A stretch of DNA of 64,000 nt. It comes from Pannonibacter sp. XCT-53 (GTDB lineage: Bacteria > Pseudomonadota > Alphaproteobacteria > Rhizobiales > Stappiaceae). The stretch is taken from assembly GCF_009915765.1 (NCBI RefSeq), contig NZ_JAABLQ010000004.1, positions 203,847 to 267,846 on the forward strand, given 5' to 3'. Under the pieces are notes generated by a model, which worked only from the letters and a program-made list of their open reading frames with translations, ran no database searches and had not been told where the DNA came from. The position numbers and the translations under genes were made by a program. Each line of letters opens with the position of its first letter. Position 1 is the stretch's first letter. Positions 32,771 to 43,629 of this stretch are shown piece after piece.

Positions 32771-33691
32771 ATGACCGCTGCCATCGATCTTGTCTGCCTT
32801 GGCGAACCCATGGTGGAGCTCAACCAGCACCACGCCGGCGGGGCCTATCACCCCGGGTTCGGCGGGGACGTTTCCAACACGGCCGTCGCGGCTGCGCGCC
32901 AGGGCCTCCGCGTGGCCATGTCGACGGCGCTCGGGGCGGATGTTTTCGGCGACAGCCTGCGGGGACTGTGGACGGCCGAGGGGATCGACCATTCCGCCGT
33001 GCCCTCCGACCCTGATGCGCCGACCGGGCTCTATTTCGTCACCCATGGTCCGGCCGGCCATACCTTCTCCTATCGCCGGGCCGGATCGGCCGCCAGCCGG
33101 ATGAGCCCCCGCAGCCTGCCGCTGGATCTCATCTCCAGCGCGAAGGTGCTGCATTTCTCCGCCATCAGCCAGGCGATCTCGCCTTCGGCCTGCGATGCCT
33201 GCTTTGCGGCGGCCGATGCGGCCCGCGCGGCCGGGCGGCTGGTCTCCTATGACACCAACCTGCGTCTGGCGCTGTGGCCGCTGGCCCGCGCCCGCGCCGT
33301 CATCCGCGCCACCATCGGCCTCAGCGACATTGTCCTGCCGGGTCTGGACGACGCGCAGAAGCTCTGCGACGCGCAGGATGCCGATGGCATCGCCGACGAG
33401 CTGCTCGGGCTCGGTGCCAGGATCGTCGCCCTCACCATGGGCAGCGACGGTGTTCTGGTTGCCACCGCCGACCGGCGCGAACGTTTCGGGGCGCACAAGG
33501 TCGATGCGGTCGATGCGACTGGCGCCGGGGATGCCTTCGACGGTGCCTTCCTTGCCGAGTATCTGGCGACCGGCGACGCCTTTGCCGCCGCCCGTCATGC
33601 CAATGCCGCCGCGGCCCTCTCCGTCACCGGCTATGGTGCCGTCGCGCCGCTGCCGCGCCGGGCGGAGGTCGAGGCTTTCCTCGCGCGCTGA
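32771..33691 (+). CDS. PfkB-family sugar kinase, probable 2-keto-3-deoxygluconate kinase
   Basis: A 306-residue ribokinase-fold kinase. The N-terminal VCLGEPMVELNQ and GGDVSNTAVAAARQG match KDG kinases, and the PfkB signature 2 DATGAGDAFDGAFL carries the catalytic Asp and the anion hole. KDG kinase makes 2-keto-3-deoxy-6-phosphogluconate for the Entner-Doudoroff or hexuronate routes. A GTG at 32759 would add four residues. Its aldolase partner is not nearby, so the exact sugar is inferred. Confidence 0.82.
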   Translation: MTAAIDLVCLGEPMVELNQHHAGGAYHPGFGGDVSNTAVAAARQGLRVAMSTALGADVFGDSLRGLWTAEGIDHSAVPSDPDAPTGLYFVTHGPAGHTFSYRRAGSAASRMSPRSLPLDLISSAKVLHFSAISQAISPSACDACFAAADAARAAGRLVSYDTNLRLALWPLARARAVIRATIGLSDIVLPGLDDAQKLCDAQDADGIADELLGLGARIVALTMGSDGVLVATADRRERFGAHKVDAVDATGAGDAFDGAFLAEYLATGDAFAAARHANAAAALSVTGYGAVAPLPRRAEVEAFLAR

Positions 33692-33723
33692 GGCGCATCG
33701 GGCCGGTTCCGGGTTCACCGTTG

Positions 33724-33735
33724 CGTCAATTGACG
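33724..33735. promoter_or_regulatory. 12-bp palindrome upstream of the L,D-transpeptidase
   Basis: CGTCAATTGACG is a perfect palindrome 134 bases before the start of the L,D-transpeptidase gene. It could be an operator. A separate 10-bp stem hairpin (CCGGCCGCAT / ATGCGGCCGG) lies at 33787-33810. Confidence 0.4.
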
Positions 33736-33868
33736 GAACGTAACGGTTTGTTCACCATAACTCCGGAAAAAAGACAGTGAGATCAGCCGGCCGCATGCCG
33801 ATGCGGCCGGACGCGGTCTGGCTGCCGGATCCACCGGTTTCGTGACACCCCAACTGAGAGCCCCTGCC

Positions 33869-34492
33869 ATGCGGCTGCGCCTTCGCCTTCCCATCCTTGC
33901 GCTCTGCGCGGGTCTTGCCCTGCCGCCGCTGACCCCGGCCCCTGCGCTCGCCTTTGCGGACAACAAGTTCTTCGATCCGGTGACGCAGGAATGGGTGGAG
34001 CTGAAGGTCACGCCCGAGGTTGCCGGCAAGATCGCCCGGCGCAAGTTCAAGCGGAAGGTGGTCGATTTCAACGGTCCCGAAGCCCCGGGAACCATCATCG
34101 TCGACACCGAGGCACGTGCCCTGTACCACGTCCTGGAAGGTGGGGAGGCCATGCGCTACGGCATCGGTGTCGGCCGCGACGGCTTCACCTGGCAGGGCGT
34201 GCAGAAGGTCACCCGCAAGGCGGAGTGGCCGGGCTGGACGCCGCCGCCGGAAATGATCGCCCGCGAGCGCAAGAAGGGCCGCAAGCTGCCGGCCTTCATG
34301 CCCGGCGGACCAAACAATCCGATGGGCGCACGCGCGCTCTACCTCGGCAACACGATCTACCGGATCCACGGCACCAACGAGGACTGGAGCATCGGCCAGG
34401 CCGTGTCCTCCGGCTGCTTCCGCATGTGGAACGACGATGTCGAACACCTCTACAGCCAGGTGCCGGTCGGAGCGACCGTGATCATTCGCTGA
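33869..34492 (+). CDS. L,D-transpeptidase family protein
   Basis: A 207-residue periplasmic enzyme with an N-terminal signal peptide of about 27 residues ending PALAFA. The YkuD domain (about 65-205) has the conserved YRIHGTNEDWSIG and the catalytic SSGCFRMWNDD with Cys at 183. Such enzymes form 3-3 peptidoglycan crosslinks or attach proteins to peptidoglycan. The ATG at 33869 was preferred over an upstream GTG because it places the signal peptide correctly. Confidence 0.93.
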   Translation: MRLRLRLPILALCAGLALPPLTPAPALAFADNKFFDPVTQEWVELKVTPEVAGKIARRKFKRKVVDFNGPEAPGTIIVDTEARALYHVLEGGEAMRYGIGVGRDGFTWQGVQKVTRKAEWPGWTPPPEMIARERKKGRKLPAFMPGGPNNPMGARALYLGNTIYRIHGTNEDWSIGQAVSSGCFRMWNDDVEHLYSQVPVGATVIIR

Positions 34493-34500
34493 CCGGCACA

Positions 34501-34600
34501 GCCGGTCAAAATCTCATTGTTTCCGGCAAAGCCGGTCAAAGTTTCGTTGTTTCCGGCAAAGCCGGTCAAAATCCCGTTGTTCCCGGCAAAGCCGGGCTCA
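34501..34600. repeat. Tandem array, 3.3 x 30 bp, with hairpins
   Basis: Three complete 30-bp copies begin at 34501, 34531 and 34561, with a partial one at 34591, starting 8 bases after the L,D-transpeptidase stop. At each junction CCGGCAAAGCCGG can form a 5-bp stem; CCGGCACAGCCGG precedes the first copy. This may act as a transcription-end region for the flanking convergent genes. Confidence 0.85.
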
Positions 34601-34662
34601 AAGAGGATGGGGCCGGCAGCTCCGCTCCGGGCTCGGCAGCAGTCGCGCCCGTCGGGCTGCCC

Positions 34663-35865
34663 TCAGGCCAGCCGCAGCGCAAAGAGCGGGCGGGGATCCC
34701 GGAAGCCGGCGAGATGGAAGTCGCCAACCGGTTCCGCGTCCCGCCCGGCATATCCGGCGATGTCCTCCGTCAGCAGCACATGCTGACGCAAGTCCTTGGT
34801 CAGGGCTTCCATGCGGGCGGCGGCGTGGACAGTCTGGCCGATGACCGAGAAGGTCAGCCGGTTGGCGATGCCGATGTTGCCGAACATCACGCGCCCGACC
34901 GACAGGGCAATGCCCGCCTTCAGCGGTGCGGTGCCCTCCAGCAGATCGGCGACATCAAGCGCCCGCAGCCGGGCGGCGCTCATCCTCGCTGCTGCCAGGG
35001 CCCGGGCGGCGGCCGGCTGCAGCCCTTCGGCGGCGATCGGGAAGATGCCCAGCACCGCATCGCCGATGAAGTCGAGGATCTCGCCCCCTTGCGCCTCCAC
35101 CGCGCCGGCGGTGGCATCGAAGTAACGGTTCAGCAGGCGCAGGTAGCGGTCCGGCCCGAGCTTTTCGGCGTGTGCGGTTGATTCGCGCATGTCGCAATAG
35201 AAGATCACGGCCTCGATGCTCTGTCCGTCGCCGTGGCGGATCTGGCCGTTCAGTACCTGTGTCCCGGCCCAGCGGCCGAGATAGGTCTCCGCCACCGTCC
35301 GGGTGATCTGGGCCTGGACATTGGCGCGCACGGCCAGCGCCAGCCGCTTCTGCAGATAGCCAATGGCAGAGATGTCGGCATCGGTGAAGCCGCCGGGACG
35401 GCGTGTCGCCCAGCTGACCAGAACCCCCGTGTTGCCGTGGTTTTCCTCGACGGATGGCAGCTCGAAGGGGGTCGACAGGACCAGATAGTCGGCGAAACCC
35501 TGGCCCTTCAGCTCGGCAAGCAGCGGGAACTCGCTGTCCGGGGCGCTGCGATCAAGCTGCCGGCGGAACTGCCGCTCGCCGTTGCGCCAGACCCGGCGCA
35601 TCGGACTTTTCAGCCAGGCCTCGGTCTCTTCCTGCTCGTGCCGGAACTTCTCGTGCTCCACGGGCGTCTCGGGCCGCCAGAACACGCTTTCCGTTTCGAT
35701 CAGCGGGTGCAGCGTGGCCCAGGCGAGCAAGGCCCGGTCAACGGGGATGCCCATCTGGCACAGGCGCTGGCAGAGGCCCTCGAACATCGTCGCCATGGTC
35801 GGCGTGCCGAGTGCCAGGCTGATCAGCCAGTCCTCGACACCCTCGATCTTCTCGTTCGTCTGCAT
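34663..35865 (-). CDS. Class III adenylate/guanylate cyclase domain protein
   Basis: A 400-residue soluble protein: an N-terminal sensor-like region (about 1-200, GAF-like) and a C-terminal class III cyclase domain (about 212-395). Metal Asp positions are present in FYCDMREST and FIGDAVLGIF. The usual substrate-defining Lys before FxGD is Asp here (EILDFIGD), and the transition-state Asn of VNxAAR is His (GQTVHAAARM). Activity or nucleotide preference may therefore differ. The ATG at 35865 was chosen over the longer reading, whose extension is unlike a protein. Confidence 0.82.
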   Translation of the reverse strand: MQTNEKIEGVEDWLISLALGTPTMATMFEGLCQRLCQMGIPVDRALLAWATLHPLIETESVFWRPETPVEHEKFRHEQEETEAWLKSPMRRVWRNGERQFRRQLDRSAPDSEFPLLAELKGQGFADYLVLSTPFELPSVEENHGNTGVLVSWATRRPGGFTDADISAIGYLQKRLALAVRANVQAQITRTVAETYLGRWAGTQVLNGQIRHGDGQSIEAVIFYCDMRESTAHAEKLGPDRYLRLLNRYFDATAGAVEAQGGEILDFIGDAVLGIFPIAAEGLQPAAARALAAARMSAARLRALDVADLLEGTAPLKAGIALSVGRVMFGNIGIANRLTFSVIGQTVHAAARMEALTKDLRQHVLLTEDIAGYAGRDAEPVGDFHLAGFRDPRPLFALRLA

Positions 35866-35967
35866 CGCGATTTCTCTGTGAACGGGCCGGCACCACCAGC
35901 CTTGCTTGCCAAAGCCCGAAAAGTCAAAGGCCGGCGTCAGACTGCTGACAAACCTCGACCTCACCGT

Positions 35968-36099
35968 CGTCATCCCGGCCAAGCGTCAGCGCCGAGCCGG
36001 GACCGGAGAGTCGAGGCCTTTATAATTCAATTCGTTATACCCGGAGAGACCTTGGCTCTCCGGTCCCGGATCTCCGCTTCGCGCTCGTCCGGGATGACG
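35968..36099. repeat. Large palindromic intergenic element (RIME-like)
   Basis: Outer arms CGTCATCCCGG (35968-35978) and CCGGGATGACG (36089-36099) are perfect complements, and inner arms GGGACCGGAGAG (35999-36010) and CTCTCCGGTCCC (36056-36067) are also perfect. The A+T-richer centre contains TTTATAATTCAATTCG. This form is typical of dispersed palindromic elements of Rhizobiales genomes. Confidence 0.65.
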
Positions 36100-36118
36100 G
36101 AGGAAGGTCTGCCGGCGG

Positions 36119-36148
36119 TCAAAAAAAGGCCGGCACAAGGCCGGCCTT
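36119..36148 (-). terminator. secA rho-independent terminator
   Basis: A 10-bp stem AAAGGCCGGC / GCCGGCCTTT (36124-36148, 5-base loop) followed on the minus strand by a run of seven T residues, just after the secA stop codon. Confidence 0.85.
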
Positions 36149-36169
36149 TCTTGTCGTTGCCCTGTCCGG

Positions 36170-38959
<2,790 letters not shown>

Positions 38960-39235
38960 GTGGCGGTCCTTCCAGATGGCGGGCGACGGAGGATCGGTCT
39001 GATCCGGCGCTGCCCTCAAAAAAATCTCATTTGCGATCCATGGTCTGCCCGCTGCCCCTTGGAGAGCGGTGGGCAAGGCATGACCACGGCGTGGCGTCAG
39101 GGTTCTGACGCGCCGTTCGACAGATAAGAGGGGGTCGAATGCTTGTCAACGCCGCCGGTTTGCGCAAGTTTGCAGCGCCTGCCGGCCTCGATCTCCCGAG
39201 GCATGCGTTCAAGAGTTCAGATACAAGGACACCCC

Positions 39236-40099
39236 ATGTTCCGTTCCTTCCTGCGCCAGCCGCTGCGCTCCGCCCTGATCGCGGCCACCGCGCTGACGCT
39301 TTCCGCAACGTCGCTGTCGGCGCAGCAGCCTGACGACGTGGTCGCCCGGGTCGGCGACACCGTGATCACCGAAGCCGACATCGCCTTCGCCGCCCGTGAC
39401 CTCGGCGCCGAGCTGCAGCGGTTCCCGCCGGCCCAGTGGCGCTCGATCCTGACCGACGTGCTGGTCGACATGACGCTGCTGGCCAAGGAAGCGGAGAAGG
39501 AAGGCCTGCAGAAGGACGAGGACTTCCAGCGCCAGGTGAAGTTCCTCACCACCCAGGCCCTGCGCAACGCCTATGTCTCGCAGAAGCTGGAAGCCACGAT
39601 CACCGAGGCCGACCTCAAGGCTGCCTATGACGCCGAGCTTGCCACCTTCAAGGGCGAGGAAGAGGTGCGGGCACGCCATATCCTGGTCGACACCAAGGAA
39701 GCGGCCGAGAAGCTCATCAAGGATCTCGACGGCGGTGCTGACTTCGCCGAGCTGGCCAAGGCCAACTCCAGCGACGGGTCTGCAGCGGCCGGCGGTGATC
39801 TCGGCTTCTTTACCAAGGGCCGTATGGTTCCGGAGTTCGAGACGGCAGCCTTCGCCCTCGAGCCGGGCAAGTACACCAAGGAGCCGGTCCAGACCCAGTT
39901 CGGCTGGCACGTGCTCAAGGTCGACGAGAAGCGCATCCAGCCGGCGCCGGCCTTCGAGGACGTGCAGGATGGGCTGCGCAACAAGCTCATGCGTGACCGT
40001 TACACCAAGCTGATGACGGACCTGAAGGCCGCCAACAAGGTCGAGATCGTCAAGCCGGACGTTCCGGCCGCCGACCCGGCCAAGCCGGCGCAGCAGTAA
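39236..40099 (+). CDS. Periplasmic parvulin-type peptidylprolyl isomerase
   Basis: A 287-residue protein with a signal peptide (about 1-29, cut near SLSAQQ). A SurA-like N-terminal chaperone segment (about 32-135) precedes a PpiC rotamase domain (about 140-230) marked by RARHILVDTKEAAEKLI, GGDLGFFTKGRMVPEFE and TQFGWHVLKVDEKR. It is expected to assist folding of secreted proteins. The Pro/Ala-rich tail is likely disordered. Being next to secA fits a role in envelope biogenesis. Confidence 0.93.
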   Translation: MFRSFLRQPLRSALIAATALTLSATSLSAQQPDDVVARVGDTVITEADIAFAARDLGAELQRFPPAQWRSILTDVLVDMTLLAKEAEKEGLQKDEDFQRQVKFLTTQALRNAYVSQKLEATITEADLKAAYDAELATFKGEEEVRARHILVDTKEAAEKLIKDLDGGADFAELAKANSSDGSAAAGGDLGFFTKGRMVPEFETAAFALEPGKYTKEPVQTQFGWHVLKVDEKRIQPAPAFEDVQDGLRNKLMRDRYTKLMTDLKAANKVEIVKPDVPAADPAKPAQQ

Positions 40100-40305
40100 C
40101 CGCCGTCCGGCGCCAGCCCGATCCGGCCGATCCGGCCCGATCCGGCCCGTTCGGGCTATTCCCCTGTCGTTCCCGCCCGGTGTCCGCGACCACCGGGCGG
40201 GGCAGCAATGCCTGTGCGCAGCTGCCTGTGCGGGATGTGAAAGCGGTTGCGCTGCTTTCGCCCGTCAGGCAACTCTGCCCTGCCTTTCCAGTTCACGAGG
40301 TCATC

Positions 40306-41547
40306 ATGTCGACCGAGATTTCTCCGCTCGCCCCCAAGTCCTACCCCGACATGCCGGTGATCGAGGGCGTCCGCTTCTCCACGGCTGCGGCCGGCATCAA
40401 GTACAAGGGGCGGACCGATGTCCTCCTCGTGCTGCTTGATGAAGGGACCGAGGTGGCGGGCGTGTTCACCCGGTCGCTGTGCCCGTCGGCCCCGGTCGAC
40501 TGGTGCCGCGCCAACCTGCCGACCGGCCGTGCGCGGGCGCTGCTCGTCAACTCCGGCAATGCCAATGCCTTCACCGGCAAGAAGGGCAAGGCGGCGGTCG
40601 AGCTCTCCGCCGGCATCGTCGGCAAGGCGGTCGGCTGTGCCGACAGCGAGATCTATCTGGCCTCCACCGGCGTGATCGGCGAGCCGCTGCCGGCCGACCG
40701 GTTCACCGGGGTCATCGACGCGCTGGTGGCCGGGGCGGCTGCCGGCTCCTGGCTCGAGACGGCCAAGGCGATCATGACGACCGACACCTTCCCGAAGGTG
40801 GCCACGCGGACTGTCGATCTCGGCGGCACGCCGGTCACGCTCAACGGCATCGCCAAGGGTGCGGGCATGATCGCGCCGGACATGGCCACCATGTTGTCCT
40901 TCCTCTTCACCGATGCGCCGATTGCCGCGCCGGTGCTGCAGGCGTTGCTGTCCGAGGCGGTCGGCGGCAGCTTCAACGCGATCACGGTCGACAGCGACAC
41001 GTCCACGTCCGACACGGCGCTGCTGTTTGCCACCGGAAAGGCGGCCGCGCGCGGGGCCCCGACGATTGCCGACGTGGCTGACCCGCGCCTGTCCGCCTTC
41101 CGCACCGCGCTCGGTGAGGTCATGCTGGACCTGGCGCACCACATCGTCCGCGACGGCGAGGGCGCGCGCAAGTTCGTCGAGGTTCGCGTCGAGGGCGCCG
41201 TCAACGACGCCTCCGCCAAGCGCATCGCGCTGTCGATCGCCAATTCGCCGCTGGTCAAGACCGCGATCGCCGGCGAGGACGCCAACTGGGGCCGTGTGGT
41301 CATGGCGGTCGGCAAGGCCGGCGAGCCGGCGGACCGCGATCGCCTGGCGATCTGGTTCGGCGATGTGCGGGTGGCGGTCGATGGCGAGCGGGATCCTGAT
41401 TACTCCGAAGCTGCCGCCTCTGCGGTCATGGAGCAGGAGAACATTGCAATCCGCGTCAACCTTGGACTGGGTGACGGCACGGCCCGCGTGTGGACCTGCG
41501 ATCTCACCAAGGCCTATGTTGAAATCAACGGCGATTACCGGAGCTGA
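40306..41547 (+). CDS. argJ: Bifunctional glutamate N-acetyltransferase / amino-acid acetyltransferase
   Basis: A 413-residue ArgJ that recycles the acetyl group from N-acetylornithine to glutamate in arginine synthesis. It is a self-cleaving enzyme: NGIAKGAGMIAPDMATML carries the nucleophilic Thr (T195), which begins the beta subunit. N- and C-terminal landmarks are AAGIKYKGRTDVLL and TCDLTKAYVEING. The ATG at 40306 gives MSTEISPLAP. Confidence 0.97.
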   Translation: MSTEISPLAPKSYPDMPVIEGVRFSTAAAGIKYKGRTDVLLVLLDEGTEVAGVFTRSLCPSAPVDWCRANLPTGRARALLVNSGNANAFTGKKGKAAVELSAGIVGKAVGCADSEIYLASTGVIGEPLPADRFTGVIDALVAGAAAGSWLETAKAIMTTDTFPKVATRTVDLGGTPVTLNGIAKGAGMIAPDMATMLSFLFTDAPIAAPVLQALLSEAVGGSFNAITVDSDTSTSDTALLFATGKAAARGAPTIADVADPRLSAFRTALGEVMLDLAHHIVRDGEGARKFVEVRVEGAVNDASAKRIALSIANSPLVKTAIAGEDANWGRVVMAVGKAGEPADRDRLAIWFGDVRVAVDGERDPDYSEAAASAVMEQENIAIRVNLGLGDGTARVWTCDLTKAYVEINGDYRS

Positions 41548-41616
41548 TCCGCTGTCGTTGCAGCATTGACCGGGCGCTGCGCTGCCGGCGCCCGGTATTG
41601 TCCAGAATTGGAACAC

Positions 41617-42027
41617 ATGGTCATGCGGATTGTTCTCGTCGTTGCTTGCGCCTTGATCGACCCCGACGGGCGGATCCTGATTGCACGGCGTCCGGAGGGC
41701 AAGAATCTCGCAGGTTTGTGGGAGTTTCCGGGCGGAAAGATCGAGCCGGGCGAGCGGCCCGAACAAAGCCTCATCCGGGAACTCGCCGAAGAGCTCGACA
41801 TCAGCGTTAAGGAAGCGTGCCTCGCGCCGCTGACCTTCGCCAGTTACGCTTACGAAGATTTTCACCTCCTCATGCCACTCTACGTGTGTCGTCGGTGGGA
41901 AGGCACTCCCCGGTCGCGCGAAGGTCAGGCCCTGAAATGGGTCCGGGCCGGCAAGTTGCGCGACTATCCCATGCCTCCGGCCGATGAACCGCTGATCCCC
42001 CATCTGATCGGGCTGGTCGGCGCCTGA
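41617..42027 (+). CDS. mutT: 8-oxo-dGTP diphosphatase MutT (Nudix)
   Basis: A 136-residue Nudix hydrolase. The Nudix box is complete in GKIEPGERPEQSLIRELAEE plus the following Leu-Asp-Ile. The FPGG element before it and the start VVACALIDPDGRILIARRP are typical of MutT, which removes oxidised dGTP from the nucleotide pool. A second ATG at 41623 is equally possible. It directly follows argJ; no terminator is seen between them. Confidence 0.9.
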   Translation: MVMRIVLVVACALIDPDGRILIARRPEGKNLAGLWEFPGGKIEPGERPEQSLIRELAEELDISVKEACLAPLTFASYAYEDFHLLMPLYVCRRWEGTPRSREGQALKWVRAGKLRDYPMPPADEPLIPHLIGLVGA

Positions 42028-42068
42028 AACGCGTATCGCAGCCAAGGACTGGCTGCCGGAGAGCAGGG

Positions 42069-42290
42069 ATGTCCGCTCGCAGCCGTGCCGTTCGCCCTCT
42101 GGGCCGCTTCCGCTCTCTTGCCCGTCGCTTCCTCAGCGACGAGCGCGGAACAACCATGGTCGAGTATGGCCTGCTGGTTGCCATGATCTCGCTGGCCATC
42201 GTCACCACGCTGATGGTGATCCGCGACGAGATCCTCAACGACTTCACGACGATCGCCGACACGCTGAAGGGCGATACGCTCAGCAAGTGA
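42069..42290 (+). CDS. Flp-family type IVb pilin
   Basis: A 73-residue prepilin. After a basic leader, the segment SDERGTTMVEYGLLVAMISL has the prepilin-peptidase-type Gly followed by the conserved Glu-Tyr pair, then a hydrophobic helix. This is the structural subunit of Flp/Tad pili. No cpa, rcp or tad gene is in the window, so it is an isolated copy. Confidence 0.9.
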   Translation: MSARSRAVRPLGRFRSLARRFLSDERGTTMVEYGLLVAMISLAIVTTLMVIRDEILNDFTTIADTLKGDTLSK

Positions 42291-42300
42291 GGCGGGCGCG

Positions 42301-43206
42301 TCAGTCGCCCGCGGCGTTCCCGCCGGCCTGCCGCGGACTTGCCGCCAGCGCATCGGCCAGGCGCATCTGGGCGGAGCCCGGTTTCAGCGGCTTCTGCTGG
42401 CTCTCGTGCGGGGCCCATCCCGACAGATAGACGATCTGGAACGTGGCGCGGATGCGACCGTCCGCGTCGGCGTGGTCGCGGGCATAAAGCTCGGCCGCCC
42501 GCAGGAACACCGCGCGCGGCAGCGGCTTGCGGCTGCGCTCGGTCAGCACCGAGGTCCCGCCCATGGCCTTGAGGTCCTGCATCAGCCCGAAGAGACTGTC
42601 ATAGCGCACGGTCAGCCGGTCCGTGTCGGTGACCGGCAGCGCGAAGCCCGCCCGCTGCAGCAGTGCGCCCAGGTCACGCGTGTCGGCGAAGGGGGCCACG
42701 CGCGGGCCTGCGCCGCCGGTCACGTCCAGTTCGGCCCGCATCAGGCAGTCGCGCAGCTCCGCCAGCGTGTCGCCGCCCAGCACCGCCCCCAGGAACAGGC
42801 CGTCCGGCTGCAGCGCGCGGCGGATCTGGATCAGCGCGCCGGGGAGGTCGTTGACCAGCTGCAGCGACAGGGCCGAGGCGATCAGGCCGATGGATCCGTC
42901 GCGCAGCGGCAGCAGGGCGTCATCGCAGATGAAATCCGGCGGCGGCAGGCCGGGGTCGGCGAGAAACAGGTCGGCGCGCAGCACCTGGCTCGCCCGGCCG
43001 CTGTCCCGCAGGCCCGCAGTGAGGCGACCGGTGTGCCCCCCGAGATCGACCGCCGTGTCGAACACGCGCGTCACGGCGGCCAGCCGGTCAGCCAGATCCT
43101 CGACGACGGCCGCCAGCAGGAAGTCGGCTCCGTCGGTCCGGGCAGCAAGCGCGCGGCGGCGGCGGCTGGCCAGCAGCGTTCGGTCGAACAGATCCATCTC
43201 GGCCAT
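42301..43206 (-). CDS. SAM-dependent methyltransferase, BioC/NDUFAF5-like
   Basis: A 301-residue class I methyltransferase. The SAM site is degenerate but recognisable in AVDLGGHTGRLTAGL. The conserved LPLRDGSIGLIASALSLQLVNDLPGAL and LMQDLKAMGGTS segments match BioC-like and NDUFAF5-like proteins of alphaproteobacteria, which are usually single genes. The target could be malonyl-ACP or a complex I arginine. The ATG at 43206 gives MAEMDLFDR. Confidence 0.82.
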   Translation of the reverse strand: MAEMDLFDRTLLASRRRRALAARTDGADFLLAAVVEDLADRLAAVTRVFDTAVDLGGHTGRLTAGLRDSGRASQVLRADLFLADPGLPPPDFICDDALLPLRDGSIGLIASALSLQLVNDLPGALIQIRRALQPDGLFLGAVLGGDTLAELRDCLMRAELDVTGGAGPRVAPFADTRDLGALLQRAGFALPVTDTDRLTVRYDSLFGLMQDLKAMGGTSVLTERSRKPLPRAVFLRAAELYARDHADADGRIRATFQIVYLSGWAPHESQQKPLKPGSAQMRLADALAASPRQAGGNAAGD

Positions 43207-43295
43207 CGGGCGGTTCCTTGCGGCAGGTCCTTGCGGGGAGCGGCGGGCCGTCGGCACAGCGCCCGCCGGGCTTTGCCTCCGTATATGCTGCCCGA

Positions 43296-43376
43296 CCTGT
43301 AAAGGTCAAAACAGGGAATGCCCCTGTAAAGGTCAAAACAGGGAATGCACCTGCAAAGCTCGGGGCCGGGAATGCG
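43296..43376. repeat. Tandem array, 3 x 27 bp
   Basis: Two nearly identical 27-base units, each starting CCTGTAAAGGTCAAAACAGG, occupy 43296-43349; a third degenerate unit (CCTGCAAAGCTCGGGGCC..) ends at 43376. The array lies about 90 bases before the start of the methyltransferase gene on the minus strand. Confidence 0.85.
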
Positions 43377-43530
43377 GCGGCAACGTGCCGGGCGGGAAGT
43401 GCAACCGGAAACGGCAGAACGTGCTAGGCTGATCCTTGCGTCCGGAAACTGGGCCGTCCCTCGGGGCGGGCACGCCGCCTGCGGTGCGGGGCCATCGCCG
43501 GCCGTGTCCCGACCGGTCCGGATCGGGCCT

Positions 43531-43626
43531 GGCCCTGATGGAGCCTTGCCCTGATTGAGGCTGGCCCTGATGGAGCCTGGCCCTGATGGAGCCTGGCCCT
43601 GATGGAGCCTGGCCCTGATGGAGCCT
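43531..43626. repeat. Tandem array, 6 x 16 bp, running into comF
   Basis: Six units of GGCCCTGATGGAGCCT (the second is TGCCCTGATTGAGGCT) run without gaps. Each regular unit carries both an ATG and a GGAG. The last unit places GGAG (43620-43623) six bases before the comF start, so the array supplies its ribosome-binding site. Confidence 0.9.
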
Positions 43627-43629
43627 GCA

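Larger units (their letters stand above)
35866..36169. other. Spacer between cyclase and secA; repeat element and terminator
   Basis: About 300 bases without a gene. It holds a large nested inverted-repeat element (35968-36099) and the secA terminator (36119-36148). Nothing else recognisable. Confidence 0.7.
43207..43629. other. Divergent spacer with two tandem repeat arrays
   Basis: About 420 bases without a gene between the methyltransferase (minus) and comF (plus). It contains a 27-bp array (43296-43376) and a 16-bp array (43531-43626), both described separately. The minus-strand readings through it are artefacts of the repeats. Confidence 0.8.

Noticed and set aside
34501..34600. Possible CRISPR array
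   Set aside because: The copies are contiguous without unique spacers, and no cas gene is present.
34517..34786. Plus-strand frame with ten-residue FPAKPVK repeats
   Set aside because: The repeats simply translate the 30-bp DNA array; no ribosome-binding site or conserved sequence follows.
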